Shown one piece after another: positions 1 to 9,869 of a stretch of DNA of 64,000 nucleotides (position 1 is its first letter; each line of letters begins with the position of its first letter). The notes below the pieces were generated by a model, which did not search any database, had not been told where the DNA came from, and saw nothing but the letters and a program-made list of their open reading frames with translations. Made by a program: the position numbers and the translations under genes. Location: positions 186,001 to 250,000 of the forward strand of contig NZ_BPMK01000007.1 of the NCBI RefSeq assembly GCF_019656455.1, given 5' to 3'. Source of the DNA: Noviherbaspirillum aridicola (GTDB lineage Bacteria; Pseudomonadota; Gammaproteobacteria; Burkholderiales; Burkholderiaceae_D).

Positions 1-1204
1 TGTCAACGATACCTTCGGCCACCACGCGGGCGACCTGCTGCTCAAGGAAGTCGCGCTGCGCATCGTGTCCTCGATCCGGGAAACCGATTTCGTGGCCCGC
101 CTCGGCGGGGACGAATTCGTCGTGATCCAGGCCGACGCCTCCCAGCCGCTGGCCGCCGAGACGCTGGCGCGCAAGCTCGTGCTCGAGCTGGGCAGGCCGT
201 TCCAGCTCGACGGCCAGGAGGTGCAGAGCGGGACCAGCATCGGCGTCTGCTTCTATCCCGGCGATGCCCGCAGCTCGGTGGAGCTGCTCAAGCGCGCCGA
301 CCTGGCGCTGTACCGCGCCAAGCACGCGGGCCGCCACACCTACCAGTTCTACAACGCCATCCTGCAGGACGAGCAGGGCTGGAAGCGCGACCGCGAAGCC
401 GCGCTGCGCGCCGCGCTCAAGAACAGCCAGTTCGAGCTCTACTACCAGCCCCAGGTGGACCTCGCGAAATGGAAGATCGCCAGCGTCGAGGCGCTGCTGC
501 GCTGGAACGCGACGGACATGGAAACCGTGCTGCCGTCCGACTTCCTGTCCATCATCGAACAGACCGGCATGATCGTGGAGATCGGCGAATGGGCATTGCG
601 GGAGGCGGCGCGCCAGGTCCGCCGCCTGCACGCGCACGGCCTGCACGACCTGCGGCTGTCGGTCAACTGCTCGGCGCGGCAGTTCAGCGACCCGCGCTTC
701 GTGGCCATGATCCCGGCCATCCTCGACGACGCGGGCATTGCGGCATCATGCCTCGAGCTGGAAGTGCCGGAGGCCATGCTGGCGCGGCAGCCGGCGATCA
801 AGCCGCAGCTCGCCGCGCTGCGCGAGCGCGGCATCCGGCTCACGATCGACAATTTCGGCACCGGGGCCACCGCGCTGCGCGACTTCCAGGATTTCGCCAT
901 CGACGCCCTGAAGATCGACAAGGCCTTCGTCGAACACCTGCCCCACCGCCGCGAGGACGCCGCGATCACCTCCGCCATCATCAACCTCGCCCACAATCTC
1001 GGCATCCGGGCCGTGGCGGGCGGCGTGGAAACCGCGGAGCAGCTCGCCTATCTCAAGGCACGCGACTGCGACGGCGCGCAGGGCTTCATCTTCAGTCCGC
1101 CGGTGCCGGGCGCCCGGCTCGAGCAGCTCGTGCTCACCGGCCACTGGTCGCGCATCAATCCGCTATCGGAGCCGGGGGACGGCGGGCTGGACAAGCTGCA
1201 CTGA
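1..1204 (+). CDS. GGDEF-EAL domain protein, 5' end cut off by the window
   Basis: This is the C-terminal part of a cyclic-di-GMP signalling protein; the frame is open from base 2, so the true start lies outside the window. The GGDEF half keeps an intact GGDEF signature (bases about 107-121), preceded by the [11 protein letters not shown] helix, so it could make c-di-GMP. The EAL half keeps EALLRW and the asparagine of SVNCSARQF. However, the usual DDFGTG motif reads DNFGTG and the usual AEGVET motif reads AGGVET. Both positions belong to the metal-binding or catalytic set of EAL phosphodiesterases, so I infer the hydrolase is weak or dead and may act as a sensor domain. The last 42 bases overlap the convergent chemoreceptor gene. 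The family call is secure; enzyme direction is inferred. Confidence 0.9.
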   Translation, partial: VNDTFGHHAGDLLLKEVALRIVSSIRETDFVARLGGDEFVVIQADASQPLAAETLARKLVLELGRPFQLDGQEVQSGTSIGVCFYPGDARSSVELLKRADLALYRAKHAGRHTYQFYNAILQDEQGWKRDREAALRAALKNSQFELYYQPQVDLAKWKIASVEALLRWNATDMETVLPSDFLSIIEQTGMIVEIGEWALREAARQVRRLHAHGLHDLRLSVNCSARQFSDPRFVAMIPAILDDAGIAASCLELEVPEAMLARQPAIKPQLAALRERGIRLTIDNFGTGATALRDFQDFAIDALKIDKAFVEHLPHRREDAAITSAIINLAHNLGIRAVAGGVETAEQLAYLKARDCDGAQGFIFSPPVPGARLEQLVLTGHWSRINPLSEPGDGGLDKLH

Positions 1205-2803
1205 ACGGGACGCCGCCGCGCCGGACATGGCCGGGGCCGACCCGGCACGGGCGCCGGCGAGCCTGAAGGCGCCGACCGCGGCAGCAAGCCGGGCGGCCTG
1301 CTCGCGCATCGCTTCCGACGCCGCTGCCGCCTGCTCGACCAGCGCGGCATTCTGCTGCGTGACCTGATCCATCTGCGCGATCGCCTGGCTCACATGCTCG
1401 ATGCCGGTGGCCTGTTCCTGGCTGGCGGCGCTGATCTCGGCCATGATGTCGGTCACCCGCGCGATGCTCGTGACCACTTCCTGCATGGTCTTGCCGGCCT
1501 GCGCCACCAACTGCGAACCCTGATCCACCTGCTGCACCGAGTCATTGATGAGCGCCTTGATTTCCCTGGCGGCGGAGGCGGCGCGCTGCGCCAGGTTGCG
1601 CACTTCGCCGGCGACGACCGCGAAGCCGCGGCCCTGTTCGCCGGCGCGCGCGGCTTCCACCGAAGCATTCAGGGCCAGGATATTGGTCTGGAAGGCGATG
1701 CCGTCGATGACGCCGATGATGTCCACGATCTTGCGCGAGGAAGCATCGATCGCGGCCATGGTGCCCACCACCTGGGACACGACCTCGCCGCCGGTGCCGG
1801 CCACGTCGGCCGCGGTGCGTGCAAGCTGGTTGGCCTGGCGCGCGTTGTCCGCGTTCTGGCGCACGGTCGACGTAAGCTCTTCCATGGACGACGCGGTTTC
1901 TTCCAGCGCGCTCGCCTGTTCCTCGGTACGCGAAGACAGGTCGAGGTTGCCGCGCGCGATTTCGTCCGACGCGGTGGAGATCGATTCGGTGGCGGCGCGC
2001 ACCTCGGTGACGATGCGGGTGAGGCTCTGCTGCATTGCGCCCATGGCATGCATCAGGCTGGCTCGGTCCCGTCCGTCCAGTACGATCTCGCGGGTCAGGT
2101 CGCCCTCGGCGATGCGGCACGCGATGCCGGCCGCCTGCGCCGGTTCGCCGCCGAGTTCGCTCCGAATGCTGCGGGTGATGAAGACCGCGGCGGCGACGGC
2201 GAGCGCCACCGCCAGCGCGCCGAGCAGCGCGATCTGCCATTGCGCGTCGCGCCCCATTTCCGCCATGCGGCCGCGCATGGCCACGATGCGTTCAGCCTGC
2301 CAGTCACTGAGCTTGCGGATCTGCGCGGTGTATTCGCGCAGCGCCGGCTCCAGCCTTTCCTGCACCAGGCGCCGGGCGGCTGCCTCGTCCACCGCTTTTT
2401 CCTTGAACACCGCGTCGCGGGCGTCGATGTATTGCTTGCGCGTGTCGGCGATGCGCGCCAGCTGCTGCTGCTCCTGTTCGTCGCGCGGGAACGCGTCGAG
2501 CTTTTTCTGCAGGCCGGAAATATGGGCGCTGGTCTCCTTGATCGCCGCCTGGAACTGTTCCCTGCGCACGGCGTCTTCGGTTTCGGCGACGAAGATCGTA
2601 CGCACGCCGTTGAGGCCGGTGCTGGCGGCCCACTCCGAAATCAGGCGCTCCTTGGCCATCGTCACATCCGTCATTTCTTCCATTGCAGCAATGTTCGACT
2701 GCAGCCGCCAGGAAGCGATGCCGACGACAATTAGCAGCAACACGACGATGAATCCAAACCCGGCGCCAAGGCGAGCCCCGACCGTTTTTCCCGAAAGCTT
2801 CAC
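1163..2803 (-). CDS. Methyl-accepting chemotaxis protein
   Basis: Transmembrane chemoreceptor of 546 residues. I chose a GTG start at 2803 because GGAGGAG lies 6-7 bases upstream and the protein then begins MKLSGKTVG, the usual start of this family; an upstream in-frame ATG at 2848 would add an unlikely Cys-rich leader. Layout: first membrane helix about residues 11-31, a helical periplasmic four-helix-bundle ligand domain to about 185, second membrane helix about 190-210, HAMP, then a long coiled-coil signalling domain with the strongly conserved hairpin tip ([20 protein letters not shown]) that contacts CheA/CheW. The C-terminus has no obvious CheR/CheB-tethering pentapeptide. It is convergent with and overlaps the GGDEF-EAL gene. 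The ligand cannot be told from sequence. Confidence 0.95.
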   Translation of the reverse strand: MKLSGKTVGARLGAGFGFIVVLLLIVVGIASWRLQSNIAAMEEMTDVTMAKERLISEWAASTGLNGVRTIFVAETEDAVRREQFQAAIKETSAHISGLQKKLDAFPRDEQEQQQLARIADTRKQYIDARDAVFKEKAVDEAAARRLVQERLEPALREYTAQIRKLSDWQAERIVAMRGRMAEMGRDAQWQIALLGALAVALAVAAAVFITRSIRSELGGEPAQAAGIACRIAEGDLTREIVLDGRDRASLMHAMGAMQQSLTRIVTEVRAATESISTASDEIARGNLDLSSRTEEQASALEETASSMEELTSTVRQNADNARQANQLARTAADVAGTGGEVVSQVVGTMAAIDASSRKIVDIIGVIDGIAFQTNILALNASVEAARAGEQGRGFAVVAGEVRNLAQRAASAAREIKALINDSVQQVDQGSQLVAQAGKTMQEVVTSIARVTDIMAEISAASQEQATGIEHVSQAIAQMDQVTQQNAALVEQAAAASEAMREQAARLAAAVGAFRLAGARAGSAPAMSGAAASRSVQLVQPAVPRLR

Positions 2804-3019
2804 AAATTCTCCTCCGCATGAAGGGCATGAGATCGCTGCCCTGTTCAAATGTTCCTGAAAGAAACTATTCCAGTTGCGCGAATATGGTTATTCGAGGCCG
2901 AGGATAGGCGACGCTTCGGTAAAAAAACATTGATCCAGAGCAATTTAAGCCGCCTCATGCCCGATATCGTGCTTGTTCGAGACCAACATCCCCTGTTGCC
3001 CAAAATATAAGAGACCAGA

Positions 3020-4186
3020 ATGAAAATATCCCAGCGCATCGCCGCATCCCGTCCGCTCGCCACCACGGCCATGCACGGCCGGGTGGAAGCCATGAAGCTC
3101 GAGGGCAGGGAAGTCATCGACTTTTCCATCGCCATCTCCCACTTCCCCGCCCCGGAGCCGGTGCTGCGCGCGGTGCGCGAAGGACTGTCGTCGCAGCGCA
3201 GCCTGCCTTACACCGCGGTGGTCGGCGCCGCCGGGCTGCGCGACAGCCTGCTGCGCAAGTTGCGCGAAGAAAACCGGTTGAGCGCGCGGCGCGATGAAGT
3301 CATCGTCACCAACGGCGCCAAGCAGGCGCTGTACGAAGCCTTGTATGTGATGACCGACCCGGGCGACAGCGTCATCGTGTTCCGCCCGCACTGGCCGGCC
3401 TATGTGGCGACCGCCGAACTGCTCGGGCTGCGCCCGCTGCTGGTGGACCTGCCGGCGCGCATCACGCCGGCATTCCTGGACAGCCTGCCGCCGGCCAGGG
3501 TCCTGATCATCAACAATCCGCACAACCCCACCGGCAAGGTCTACGGCCGTGATGAACTGGAAGCCATCGCGGCCTGGCTGGCACGCAGGCAGTGCCACGC
3601 CATCGTCGACGAGAGTTATGAAAAGCTCATTTTCAGCGGACGCCATCACAGCCTGGCGGCGCTGTGCGACTGGCGCGCGCTCGGCATCGTCACGATCTTC
3701 TCCGCGTCCCAGAGCTACGCGATGATGGGCTGGCGAGCCGGCTTCGCGCTGGCCCCGGCGGCCGTCGTGGACGCCATGCAGACCCTGCAGGGACCGATCA
3801 CCGCCGCCGCGCCGGCGCTCACGCAGCTCGCGACTCAGGCCGCGTTCGCCTGCGGCGATCCCTCCGACATGCTCGCCGACTACCGGACGCGGCGCGACCT
3901 CGTGGTGGACATGTTCGCGCCGGTGCCTTGGATCGACATGCCGTCGCCGGATTCCGGCCCCTATCTCTGGGGCGACGTATCGCGGCTGACCATGGACACC
4001 GTCGGCTTTGCCGAAGCCTTGCTGGAGAGGCAGGCGGTCGCCGTCATGCCGGGCGACGCGCTCGGCGTTCCCGGTTTCATCCGCATCGGATTCATCTCCG
4101 ACGACGTCGCCACACTCCGGCGCGGCGCCGAGGCTATCATTCGATTCGGGAACGAATTTGCCGGCAGGCAGCCGAAGCAGGGTTAG
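3020..4186 (+). CDS. Class I/II aminotransferase-fold protein lacking the PLP lysine
   Basis: A 388-residue fold-type I PLP-enzyme homologue of the aspartate aminotransferase class. Many cofactor contacts are present: VTNGAKQAL near residue 97, NNPHNPTG at 165-172, DESY at 197-200, the Arg of GWR at 239, and a C-terminal FIRIGF matching the substrate-carboxylate arginine. The motif that normally reads SKSYAMTGWR here reads SQSYAMMGWR, so the Schiff-base lysine is Gln231 (codon CAG at about 3710-3712). A normal transaminase cannot work without that lysine, so this is either a non-catalytic or repurposed protein, or a sequencing error. It stands alone between a chemoreceptor and a histidine kinase with no pathway genes around it, so no substrate can be suggested. 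Confidence 0.85.
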   Translation: MKISQRIAASRPLATTAMHGRVEAMKLEGREVIDFSIAISHFPAPEPVLRAVREGLSSQRSLPYTAVVGAAGLRDSLLRKLREENRLSARRDEVIVTNGAKQALYEALYVMTDPGDSVIVFRPHWPAYVATAELLGLRPLLVDLPARITPAFLDSLPPARVLIINNPHNPTGKVYGRDELEAIAAWLARRQCHAIVDESYEKLIFSGRHHSLAALCDWRALGIVTIFSASQSYAMMGWRAGFALAPAAVVDAMQTLQGPITAAAPALTQLATQAAFACGDPSDMLADYRTRRDLVVDMFAPVPWIDMPSPDSGPYLWGDVSRLTMDTVGFAEALLERQAVAVMPGDALGVPGFIRIGFISDDVATLRRGAEAIIRFGNEFAGRQPKQG

Positions 4187-4329
4187 TTTCAACCGAAGCG
4201 ATGCAAATGCTTCAACATTCGGTTGCCGCTGCTGCGCTCGCAACGTCTCCCTTGACGACAGAATCGCCGGCCTGAGCCGCCGGCGATTCCCATGCCGGCG
4301 CCCGCGCGGCGCCGGACGAAAGCGGATCG

Positions 4330-6582
4330 ATGGCAGGAAGTCTTTTCAAATTCAACAGCCTCCGCAGCCGCCTGATGCTGCTGGTGGCGCTGGCGATCAC
4401 GCCGACGGCGGCCATGACGATCTGGAACGGTTGGGAAGATCGCGGGCAGGCGCTCAGGGTGGCGGAGGAGAACCTGCAGCGGCTGACGCGGCTGGCCGCC
4501 GCCAACGAGGCGCAGTCGCTGACCGGCACGCGGCAGATTCTGCGCGACCTCGCCAGCATTCCCGACCTGGTCTCGGACCCAGGGAAATGCAACGACATCC
4601 TCGGCGACATCCTCGCCAAGAACGCCAACTACACCAACTTCGGCGTGATCCAGCTGGATGGCACGGTCAGCTGCAGCGCGGTTCCCTCGGTGCGACCGGT
4701 CAATCTCGGCGACCGCGCGCATTTCAAGCGCGCCATCAGCGAGCGCCGCTTCATCGCCAGCAGCTACGTGTTCGGCCGCGTGATCCAGAAGCACACCATC
4801 AACCTCACCTATCCGGTCATCGACCGCAACAACGAGATCACCGGCGTGGTATTCGCGGCGATGGACCTGACCGAGCTGGACCGCTTCGTCGCCGACATCG
4901 ACCTGCCGTCCGGTTCGATCCTGATCACCGCCGACGGCGAAGGCCAGATCATTTCGCGGCGCCCCGAGCCGGAGCAGTGGTTCGGCAAGAAGGTCGCCGA
5001 CGAGCTGTGGCAGGCCATGCGCGACGGCGAGCGCGCGCCGATGCACCTCGAGGGACCGGACGGCGTGCGCCGGCTGCACAGTTTCGCCCGCGTGGGCGGC
5101 CCCGACATCTCCGAATACACGCTGACGATCGGCATTCCCAGCAGTGAAATCGTGGCCTCCGCGCGCCGGGTGCAGATCATGTCGCTGATCGGACTGGCCG
5201 TCACGGTGCTGCTGGCGATGGCGGCGGCCTGGTTCGTCGGCGACATCCTGATCGTGCGCCGCGTGCGGCGGCTGGTGGACACCGCCGACCGCATCGGCGC
5301 CGGCGCGCTCGACTCCCGCACCGGCCTGCACTACGGCCGCGAGGAAATCAGCCACCTGGCGCGCGCCCTCGATCACATGGCCGATGCGCTGCAGCGCAAG
5401 GAAGCCGAACATCACCGCGCGGAACAGGAACTGCGCACCGCCGACAAGCGCAAGGATGAATTCCTCGCGATGCTGGCCCACGAGCTGCGCAATCCGCTGG
5501 CGCCGATCAGCGCCGGCGCGCAGCTGCTCAGGCTCGGCCATTTCAGTCCAGAGCAGGTAGCGCAGACCTCCGACATCATCGCCCGCCAGGTGGACCACAT
5601 GACCAGCCTGGTCGACGACCTGCTCGACGTCTCGCGCGTCACGCGCGGCCTGGTGACCCTGTCGGTCGAAGTGCTGGACATGAAGGAAATCGTCGCCGAC
5701 GCGGTCGAGCAAGCCACCCCGCTGATCAAGTCGCGCCGTCACCGGCTGGAACTGAAGCTGCCGCAGCACGTGGTATGCGTCAAGGGCGACCGCAAGCGCC
5801 TGGTCCAGGTGGTCGTCAACCTGCTCAACAACGCCGCCAAGTACACGCCGGACGCCGGCTACATCGTGCTGGCGCTGGAAGCGGGCGACGACACGCTGCG
5901 GCTCACCGTCAGCGACGACGGCATCGGCATGAAGCCCGAACTCGTTGCCCAGGTGTTCGAACTGTTCGCCCAGGCGGAACGCACTTCCGACCGCTCGCAG
6001 GGCGGACTCGGGCTCGGCCTGGCGCTGGTCAAGAGCCTGGTCGAGCTGCATGGCGGCAGCGTGCATGCGGAAAGTCCGGGACCGGGCGCGGGCAGTCGCT
6101 TCGCCGTCTGCCTGCCGCGGCTGTCGGGCGTGCTCGCGCTGTCCGGCGCCCGCCAGCAGTCCCCGATGCCGGCGGCGGTCGTCCCGCTGCGCATCATGGC
6201 GGTCGACGACAATGCCGACGCGGTGCGCACGCTGGAGCTGTATCTGAAGGCGGCCGGGCATGAAGTGATGGTGGCATCCGATGCGCGGGCGGCATTGCAG
6301 CAGGCGCGCGCCTTCCGGCCGCAGGTCTGCATACTCGACATCGGCCTGCCTGACATCGACGGCAACGCGCTCGCGCGCCGGCTGCGCGCGATGCCCGAAA
6401 CCGCCGGCGCGCTGCTGATCGCGCTGACGGGCTACGGCCAGCCGCAGGACAGGGAAAAATCGCTGGAGGCGGGCTTCGACGAGTATTTCGTCAAGCCGAT
6501 GGACACCGCGCGCCTGAACATGCTGCTGGCGCAGGCCGCGCGGAAAGGGCTCAGGCAGGAAGGCGCGCCGCAGGACGTCTGA
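4330..6582 (+). CDS. Hybrid sensor histidine kinase with C-terminal receiver
   Basis: A 750-residue membrane sensor kinase. Order: N-terminal membrane helix (about 14-32), extracytoplasmic Cache-type sensor region (about 35-270), second membrane helix (about 285-305), HAMP, coiled coil, then a HisKA domain with the phospho-accepting H-box FLAMLAHELRNPLAP. A HATPase domain with clear N, G1 and G2 boxes (DDGIGMK, GGLGLGLAL) follows. The C-terminal receiver has acidic VDDN, phosphoacceptor in LDIGLPDIDG, and a KP lysine near the end. This architecture autophosphorylates and passes phosphate internally to its receiver. No output regulator or phosphotransfer protein is adjacent, so its target is unknown. 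The signal is also unknown; Cache domains usually bind small molecules. Confidence 0.95.
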   Translation: MAGSLFKFNSLRSRLMLLVALAITPTAAMTIWNGWEDRGQALRVAEENLQRLTRLAAANEAQSLTGTRQILRDLASIPDLVSDPGKCNDILGDILAKNANYTNFGVIQLDGTVSCSAVPSVRPVNLGDRAHFKRAISERRFIASSYVFGRVIQKHTINLTYPVIDRNNEITGVVFAAMDLTELDRFVADIDLPSGSILITADGEGQIISRRPEPEQWFGKKVADELWQAMRDGERAPMHLEGPDGVRRLHSFARVGGPDISEYTLTIGIPSSEIVASARRVQIMSLIGLAVTVLLAMAAAWFVGDILIVRRVRRLVDTADRIGAGALDSRTGLHYGREEISHLARALDHMADALQRKEAEHHRAEQELRTADKRKDEFLAMLAHELRNPLAPISAGAQLLRLGHFSPEQVAQTSDIIARQVDHMTSLVDDLLDVSRVTRGLVTLSVEVLDMKEIVADAVEQATPLIKSRRHRLELKLPQHVVCVKGDRKRLVQVVVNLLNNAAKYTPDAGYIVLALEAGDDTLRLTVSDDGIGMKPELVAQVFELFAQAERTSDRSQGGLGLGLALVKSLVELHGGSVHAESPGPGAGSRFAVCLPRLSGVLALSGARQQSPMPAAVVPLRIMAVDDNADAVRTLELYLKAAGHEVMVASDARAALQQARAFRPQVCILDIGLPDIDGNALARRLRAMPETAGALLIALTGYGQPQDREKSLEAGFDEYFVKPMDTARLNMLLAQAARKGLRQEGAPQDV

Positions 6583-6602
6583 GTCCCGCGGCGCCGGGCC
6601 GC

Positions 6603-7238
6603 TCAGGCCGTCGGCGGAACGCCGTCGAAGAAATCGACCTCGCCGGTCTCCAGCGAATACTCGGCGCCGACGATCATCAGGCTGCCGCGCGCGATCCGCT
6701 CCTCCAGGATCTCCGAGCCGTGGCGCAGGTGATCGGCCGAGATCCGCACGTTGGCGCGGATCGCCTGGCACATCAGCGCATCATGGTCATGCCGCAAGTC
6801 CGTCGCCAGCAGCGGTTCCACCGCCGGGCTGACCCGGGCGACGATGGAATGCATGTGTTCGGAACGGCTCGCCGGCGGACGCGGGCTGGTCAGATGCTGC
6901 AGCGTGGCCGACACCGCGCCGCAGCGGGAATGGCCGAGCACCACCACCAGCGGCGTGCCGAACTGCTCGGCCGCGAACTCCACGCTGGCGATCTGGGAAG
7001 GGGCCACGATATTGCCGGCGATGCGGATCACGAACAGCGCACCCAGGCCCTGGTCGAACACCAGTTCCGCCGGCACCCGCGAATCCGAACAGCCGAGGAT
7101 GATCGCGAACGGCGCCTGGCCGTCCACCAGTTCATTGCGCAGGGTCTGGCTGCGCTGCGTATGGTCGCGACCGTTGCCCGAAACGAAACGGTGGTTGCCT
7201 TCGCGCAGGCGTTTGAGCGCATCGAGTGCGGAGATCAT
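6603..7238 (-). CDS. Beta-class carbonic anhydrase
   Basis: Cytoplasmic zinc enzyme interconverting CO2 and bicarbonate, 211 residues. The zinc ligands are visible in CSDSR (Cys plus the Asp/Arg dyad) and HSRCG (His and Cys, the HxxC pattern). I chose ATG at 7238, giving MISALDALKRLREGN, because AAGGAA sits just upstream; a start at 7277 would add 13 residues without a ribosome-binding site. The gene faces the kinase gene and ends 20 bases from it. Family assignment is firm; no specific subtype name is assigned. Confidence 0.93.
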   Translation of the reverse strand: MISALDALKRLREGNHRFVSGNGRDHTQRSQTLRNELVDGQAPFAIILGCSDSRVPAELVFDQGLGALFVIRIAGNIVAPSQIASVEFAAEQFGTPLVVVLGHSRCGAVSATLQHLTSPRPPASRSEHMHSIVARVSPAVEPLLATDLRHDHDALMCQAIRANVRISADHLRHGSEILEERIARGSLMIVGAEYSLETGEVDFFDGVPPTA

Positions 7239-7562
7239 GGGTTCCTTTCTGGTGATTGGGCTCGGACGGCCGCGCATGTTACTACAAGATCCGCGCCGGA
7301 TATCTGTCCTTCAATTTCACCTGGTGTTCCGCCGGGCAGGCGGGAATTCCGGCCGGGCCTGCGCCGGTAAACAGCCACCCCGCCGATCGAACTTGCTGCG
7401 AAAAATCGCGCCTACTCTCCAGGATGGGCGAGGCCCGCGCCGAACGCCGGGAAGGCGACGCGAGCATGATGCCATTTCCGTAAATGGGGCGGCAAGTGAT
7501 TGCCCAGGCATCAACATGGTCGGCATCCCGCGTCCGCGGCAACTTCAGGCAATTCCAGTTCG
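7239..7562. other. Intergenic region between divergent genes, no gene seen
   Basis: About 320 bases between the carbonic anhydrase start and the TIR/SIR2 start. It should hold both promoters. Short frames here have no ribosome-binding site or recognisable product. I see no convincing repeat, RNA or operator. Confidence 0.5.
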
Positions 7563-8900
7563 ATGAATATCTCACTCAGCGCAAGCAGCCAGGACCGCCG
7601 GATTGCCGCCGCCATCGCCGCCCGTCTCGAAGCGGAAGGACATCGCATCCATGTCGACGGACAGCCGGTCAAGCCGGCGGAAGGCGCGGGCGGGGAGGGC
7701 GCGGCGGACCCGCCCGGCGGCACGGACGGCCGCGCCGAGGTTCTTCTCGTCCTGATCAGCGCCCATGCCCTGCGCTCGCACCGCCTGGTTCAGCAGTTTT
7801 CCGCGCTCGCGCTGCGCGAAGTCTCGGGCAGCCGGCACCGCATCGTATTGCTGCGCGCGGATGACAGCCCCGTGCCCAGCCATCTTTCCCAGTTCACACA
7901 GATCGACCTGGCAAACGGCCTCGACGCCGGCATCGACACCCTGTTGCGCACGCTCGACGCACCCGAGCGCGAAGCCGGCGCCCGCCACCGGAACGCGCAG
8001 CGCGACGAAGTGCTGGCGGCCCATCTCGGCAAGCTCAGAGCGGCCCTGCGCGCCGGCCGCCTCAGCCTCGTCTGCGGCGCGGGCGTATCGGTCGATGCCG
8101 GCATCCCGGAATGGAACCTGCTGCTGCTGAACCTGCTCGAGTCGATGATCGAGCTGCTCTCGCGCGACCACGCGCTCAACCTCGACCGCGAGGCGGCCGA
8201 GTATCTGAACCGCCGGCACGGCGCCTCCTCGCTGATCCTCGGCCGCTACCTGAAGAACAACCTGGGAAAGGATTACGCACGCAAGGTCAGGGATACCCTC
8301 TATTCCAACGAGCCCTCCGGGTGTGGACTGATCGACGCTATCGTCGACATTGCCCGCCCCGAGCGCGACGGCAAGCCCCTCGATTCCATCATCACCTTCA
8401 ATTTCGACGCGCTGCTGGAAGAAAACCTGAGCCGGGCCAACATCCGCAACCGCGCCATCTATTCCGAGGCGGTGCGCCACGATCCGAACGAATTGCCGGT
8501 CTACCACGTGCACGGCTATCTGCCACGCAGCGGCAGGATTCCCGAAGGTGTCGAAATCGTCTTCAGCGAAGACGCCTATCACAACCAGTTCATCGATCCC
8601 TTCAGCTGGTCCAACCTGATGCAGCTGAACAAGCTCACGCAGAACACCTGCCTGTTCGTCGGCGTCAGCCTCACCGACCCCAACCTGCGCCGCCTGCTCG
8701 ACGTCGCCTGGCGCAAGAACCCGGACAAGACCATCGGTCACTATGCGATCAAGAAGCTGCCGCGCTCCCAGGGCGCCGGCAGCGCCTTCGACGACCTCGC
8801 CCGCCTGCTGGAGGAGCAGGATGCCAACACGCTCGGGGTGAATGTGATCTGGGTCGAGGACTATCCCGAGATACCCGGCATCATTCGCGCGATCCGGTGA
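7563..8900 (+). CDS. TIR-like / SIR2-domain fusion, putative NAD-consuming defence protein
   Basis: A 445-residue fusion. ATG at 7563 (MNISLSASSQDRR) starts exactly at the first TIR strand; an upstream ATG at 7500 would add 21 low-complexity residues. Residues 1-130 look like a bacterial TIR fold: ISLSASSQDRR, VLLVLISAHAL, then RHRIVLLRADD. The helix that usually carries the catalytic Glu has Gln instead, so this half may be a binding or scaffold domain. Residues about 145-445 are SIR2-like: VCGAGVSVDAGIP near 170-182, TFNFDALLE with Asn280 and Asp282, and YHVHGY with His317, the set used for NAD+ cleavage. SIR2 and TIR domains are common in abortive-infection systems. No partner gene is next to it. 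The SIR2 call is strong; the TIR call and the defence role are inferred. Confidence 0.75.
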   Translation: MNISLSASSQDRRIAAAIAARLEAEGHRIHVDGQPVKPAEGAGGEGAADPPGGTDGRAEVLLVLISAHALRSHRLVQQFSALALREVSGSRHRIVLLRADDSPVPSHLSQFTQIDLANGLDAGIDTLLRTLDAPEREAGARHRNAQRDEVLAAHLGKLRAALRAGRLSLVCGAGVSVDAGIPEWNLLLLNLLESMIELLSRDHALNLDREAAEYLNRRHGASSLILGRYLKNNLGKDYARKVRDTLYSNEPSGCGLIDAIVDIARPERDGKPLDSIITFNFDALLEENLSRANIRNRAIYSEAVRHDPNELPVYHVHGYLPRSGRIPEGVEIVFSEDAYHNQFIDPFSWSNLMQLNKLTQNTCLFVGVSLTDPNLRRLLDVAWRKNPDKTIGHYAIKKLPRSQGAGSAFDDLARLLEEQDANTLGVNVIWVEDYPEIPGIIRAIR

Positions 8901-8967
8901 GCGCCGGACACGGTATCGACCCGGGCGTCGCGCCATCCGGATGCGCTTGCTGCAGGCTGCTCAGCCC

Positions 8968-9501
8968 TCAGCCCTCAGCCAGGTACCGGTTCTTCAGCCG
9001 CACATAGTGCTCCGCCGAATAGCCCAGGAATTCCAGTTCTGCCGCGGTCAACGCGCGCACCTTGCGTGCCGGCCTGCCAACATACAGATGACCGCCGTCG
9101 AGCTGCGCACCCGGCGGCACCAGGCTGCCCGCCCCGACCATCACCCGGCTGCCGACCACCGCGTCATCCATCACGATCGATCCCATGCCGATCAGGCATT
9201 CGTCGCCGATCGTGCAGCCGTGCAGGATCGCCGAGTGGCCGATGGTCACGCGTTCGCCGATCAGCAGCGGAGAGCCCTCGGGCTTGCCCGGGTTCTTGTG
9301 CGACACGTGGCACATCACCAGGTCCTGCACATTGCTGCCGCGGCCGATCACGATCCGGTTGACGTCGCCGCGCACCACGGCATTGCACCAGACCGAGACA
9401 TCATCGCCGAGCAGCACATCGCCCAGCACCTGGGCCGATGCATGCATGAAAACCCGTTCGCCGCGCCGCGGCTTGGCATGGAAGTGGTCGGTATCGGTCA
9501 T
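8968..9501 (-). CDS. yrdA: Gamma-carbonic anhydrase family protein, YrdA type
   Basis: A 177-residue left-handed beta-helix (hexapeptide repeat) protein. Repeats run through ASAQVLGDVLLGDDVSVW and IGERVTIGHSAILHGC. The histidines of HVSH and GHSA match the zinc ligands of gamma-carbonic anhydrases; most YrdA proteins have weak or unproven activity. I chose ATG at 9501 (MTDTDHFHAK), since the extra residues from an upstream ATG at 9558 do not resemble the family. This is the last clearly chromosomal gene before the island. Three tandem copies of TCAGCCC-like sequence overlap its stop (8961-8980). Confidence 0.88.
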   Translation of the reverse strand: MTDTDHFHAKPRRGERVFMHASAQVLGDVLLGDDVSVWCNAVVRGDVNRIVIGRGSNVQDLVMCHVSHKNPGKPEGSPLLIGERVTIGHSAILHGCTIGDECLIGMGSIVMDDAVVGSRVMVGAGSLVPPGAQLDGGHLYVGRPARKVRALTAAELEFLGYSAEHYVRLKNRYLAEG

Positions 9502-9617
9502 GATTGTCTTGAATGGATGCAGGCCCGGGTCGAGGATTACGCGGAGATTCCCGGGCACATCCGGGGGATACGCTGAGGCGACGGGGGCCGTCCGTACTGG
9601 TGCAGCTCTTCAACAGA

Positions 9618-9641
9618 AGTGCTTCGCGGAGTGCTTCGCGG
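9618..9641 (+). repeat. 12-bp tandem repeat near the left island border
   Basis: AGTGCTTCGCGG occurs twice head to tail at 9618-9629 and 9630-9641. A hairpin follows at 9663-9680 (GCCCCGC, loop TGTG, GCGGGGC). Similar GCTTCGCG text occurs on the other strand in the stem-loop next to glmS at the right border. It may be chromosomal filler or part of the junction; which one is not clear. Confidence 0.6.
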
Positions 9642-9869
9642 CTCACGGGAGAGTCACTTCGTGCCCCGCTGTGGCGGGGCCAGCCTACTACTTGGCTGTT
9701 GGTTTTGTTCGGGATTTGAGGAGCGTAAACACCCCGCTATTACAGCCAGATTAGCAAAACCGAAACAAATGCACCCGAAAGTGCTTCCCGCTACTGCAGG
9801 CGCGCCTTTGCTCCAGTTCATACCCCCGCATGAGACTGCCGAACGAAGCCGCTAGGGAACCTGCCGCCG

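Noticed and set aside
4189-6771. An 860-codon minus-strand frame opposite the hybrid kinase
   Set aside because: Repetitive Arg/His/Gln-rich translation without domains; the kinase on the plus strand has all catalytic boxes.
9502-9869. Exact target-site duplication at the island ends
   Set aside because: I compared 5-bp words at the candidate ends (for example TTGGC and GCAGT, or GCACT near the canonical attTn7 position) and found no matching direct repeat in the right orientation.
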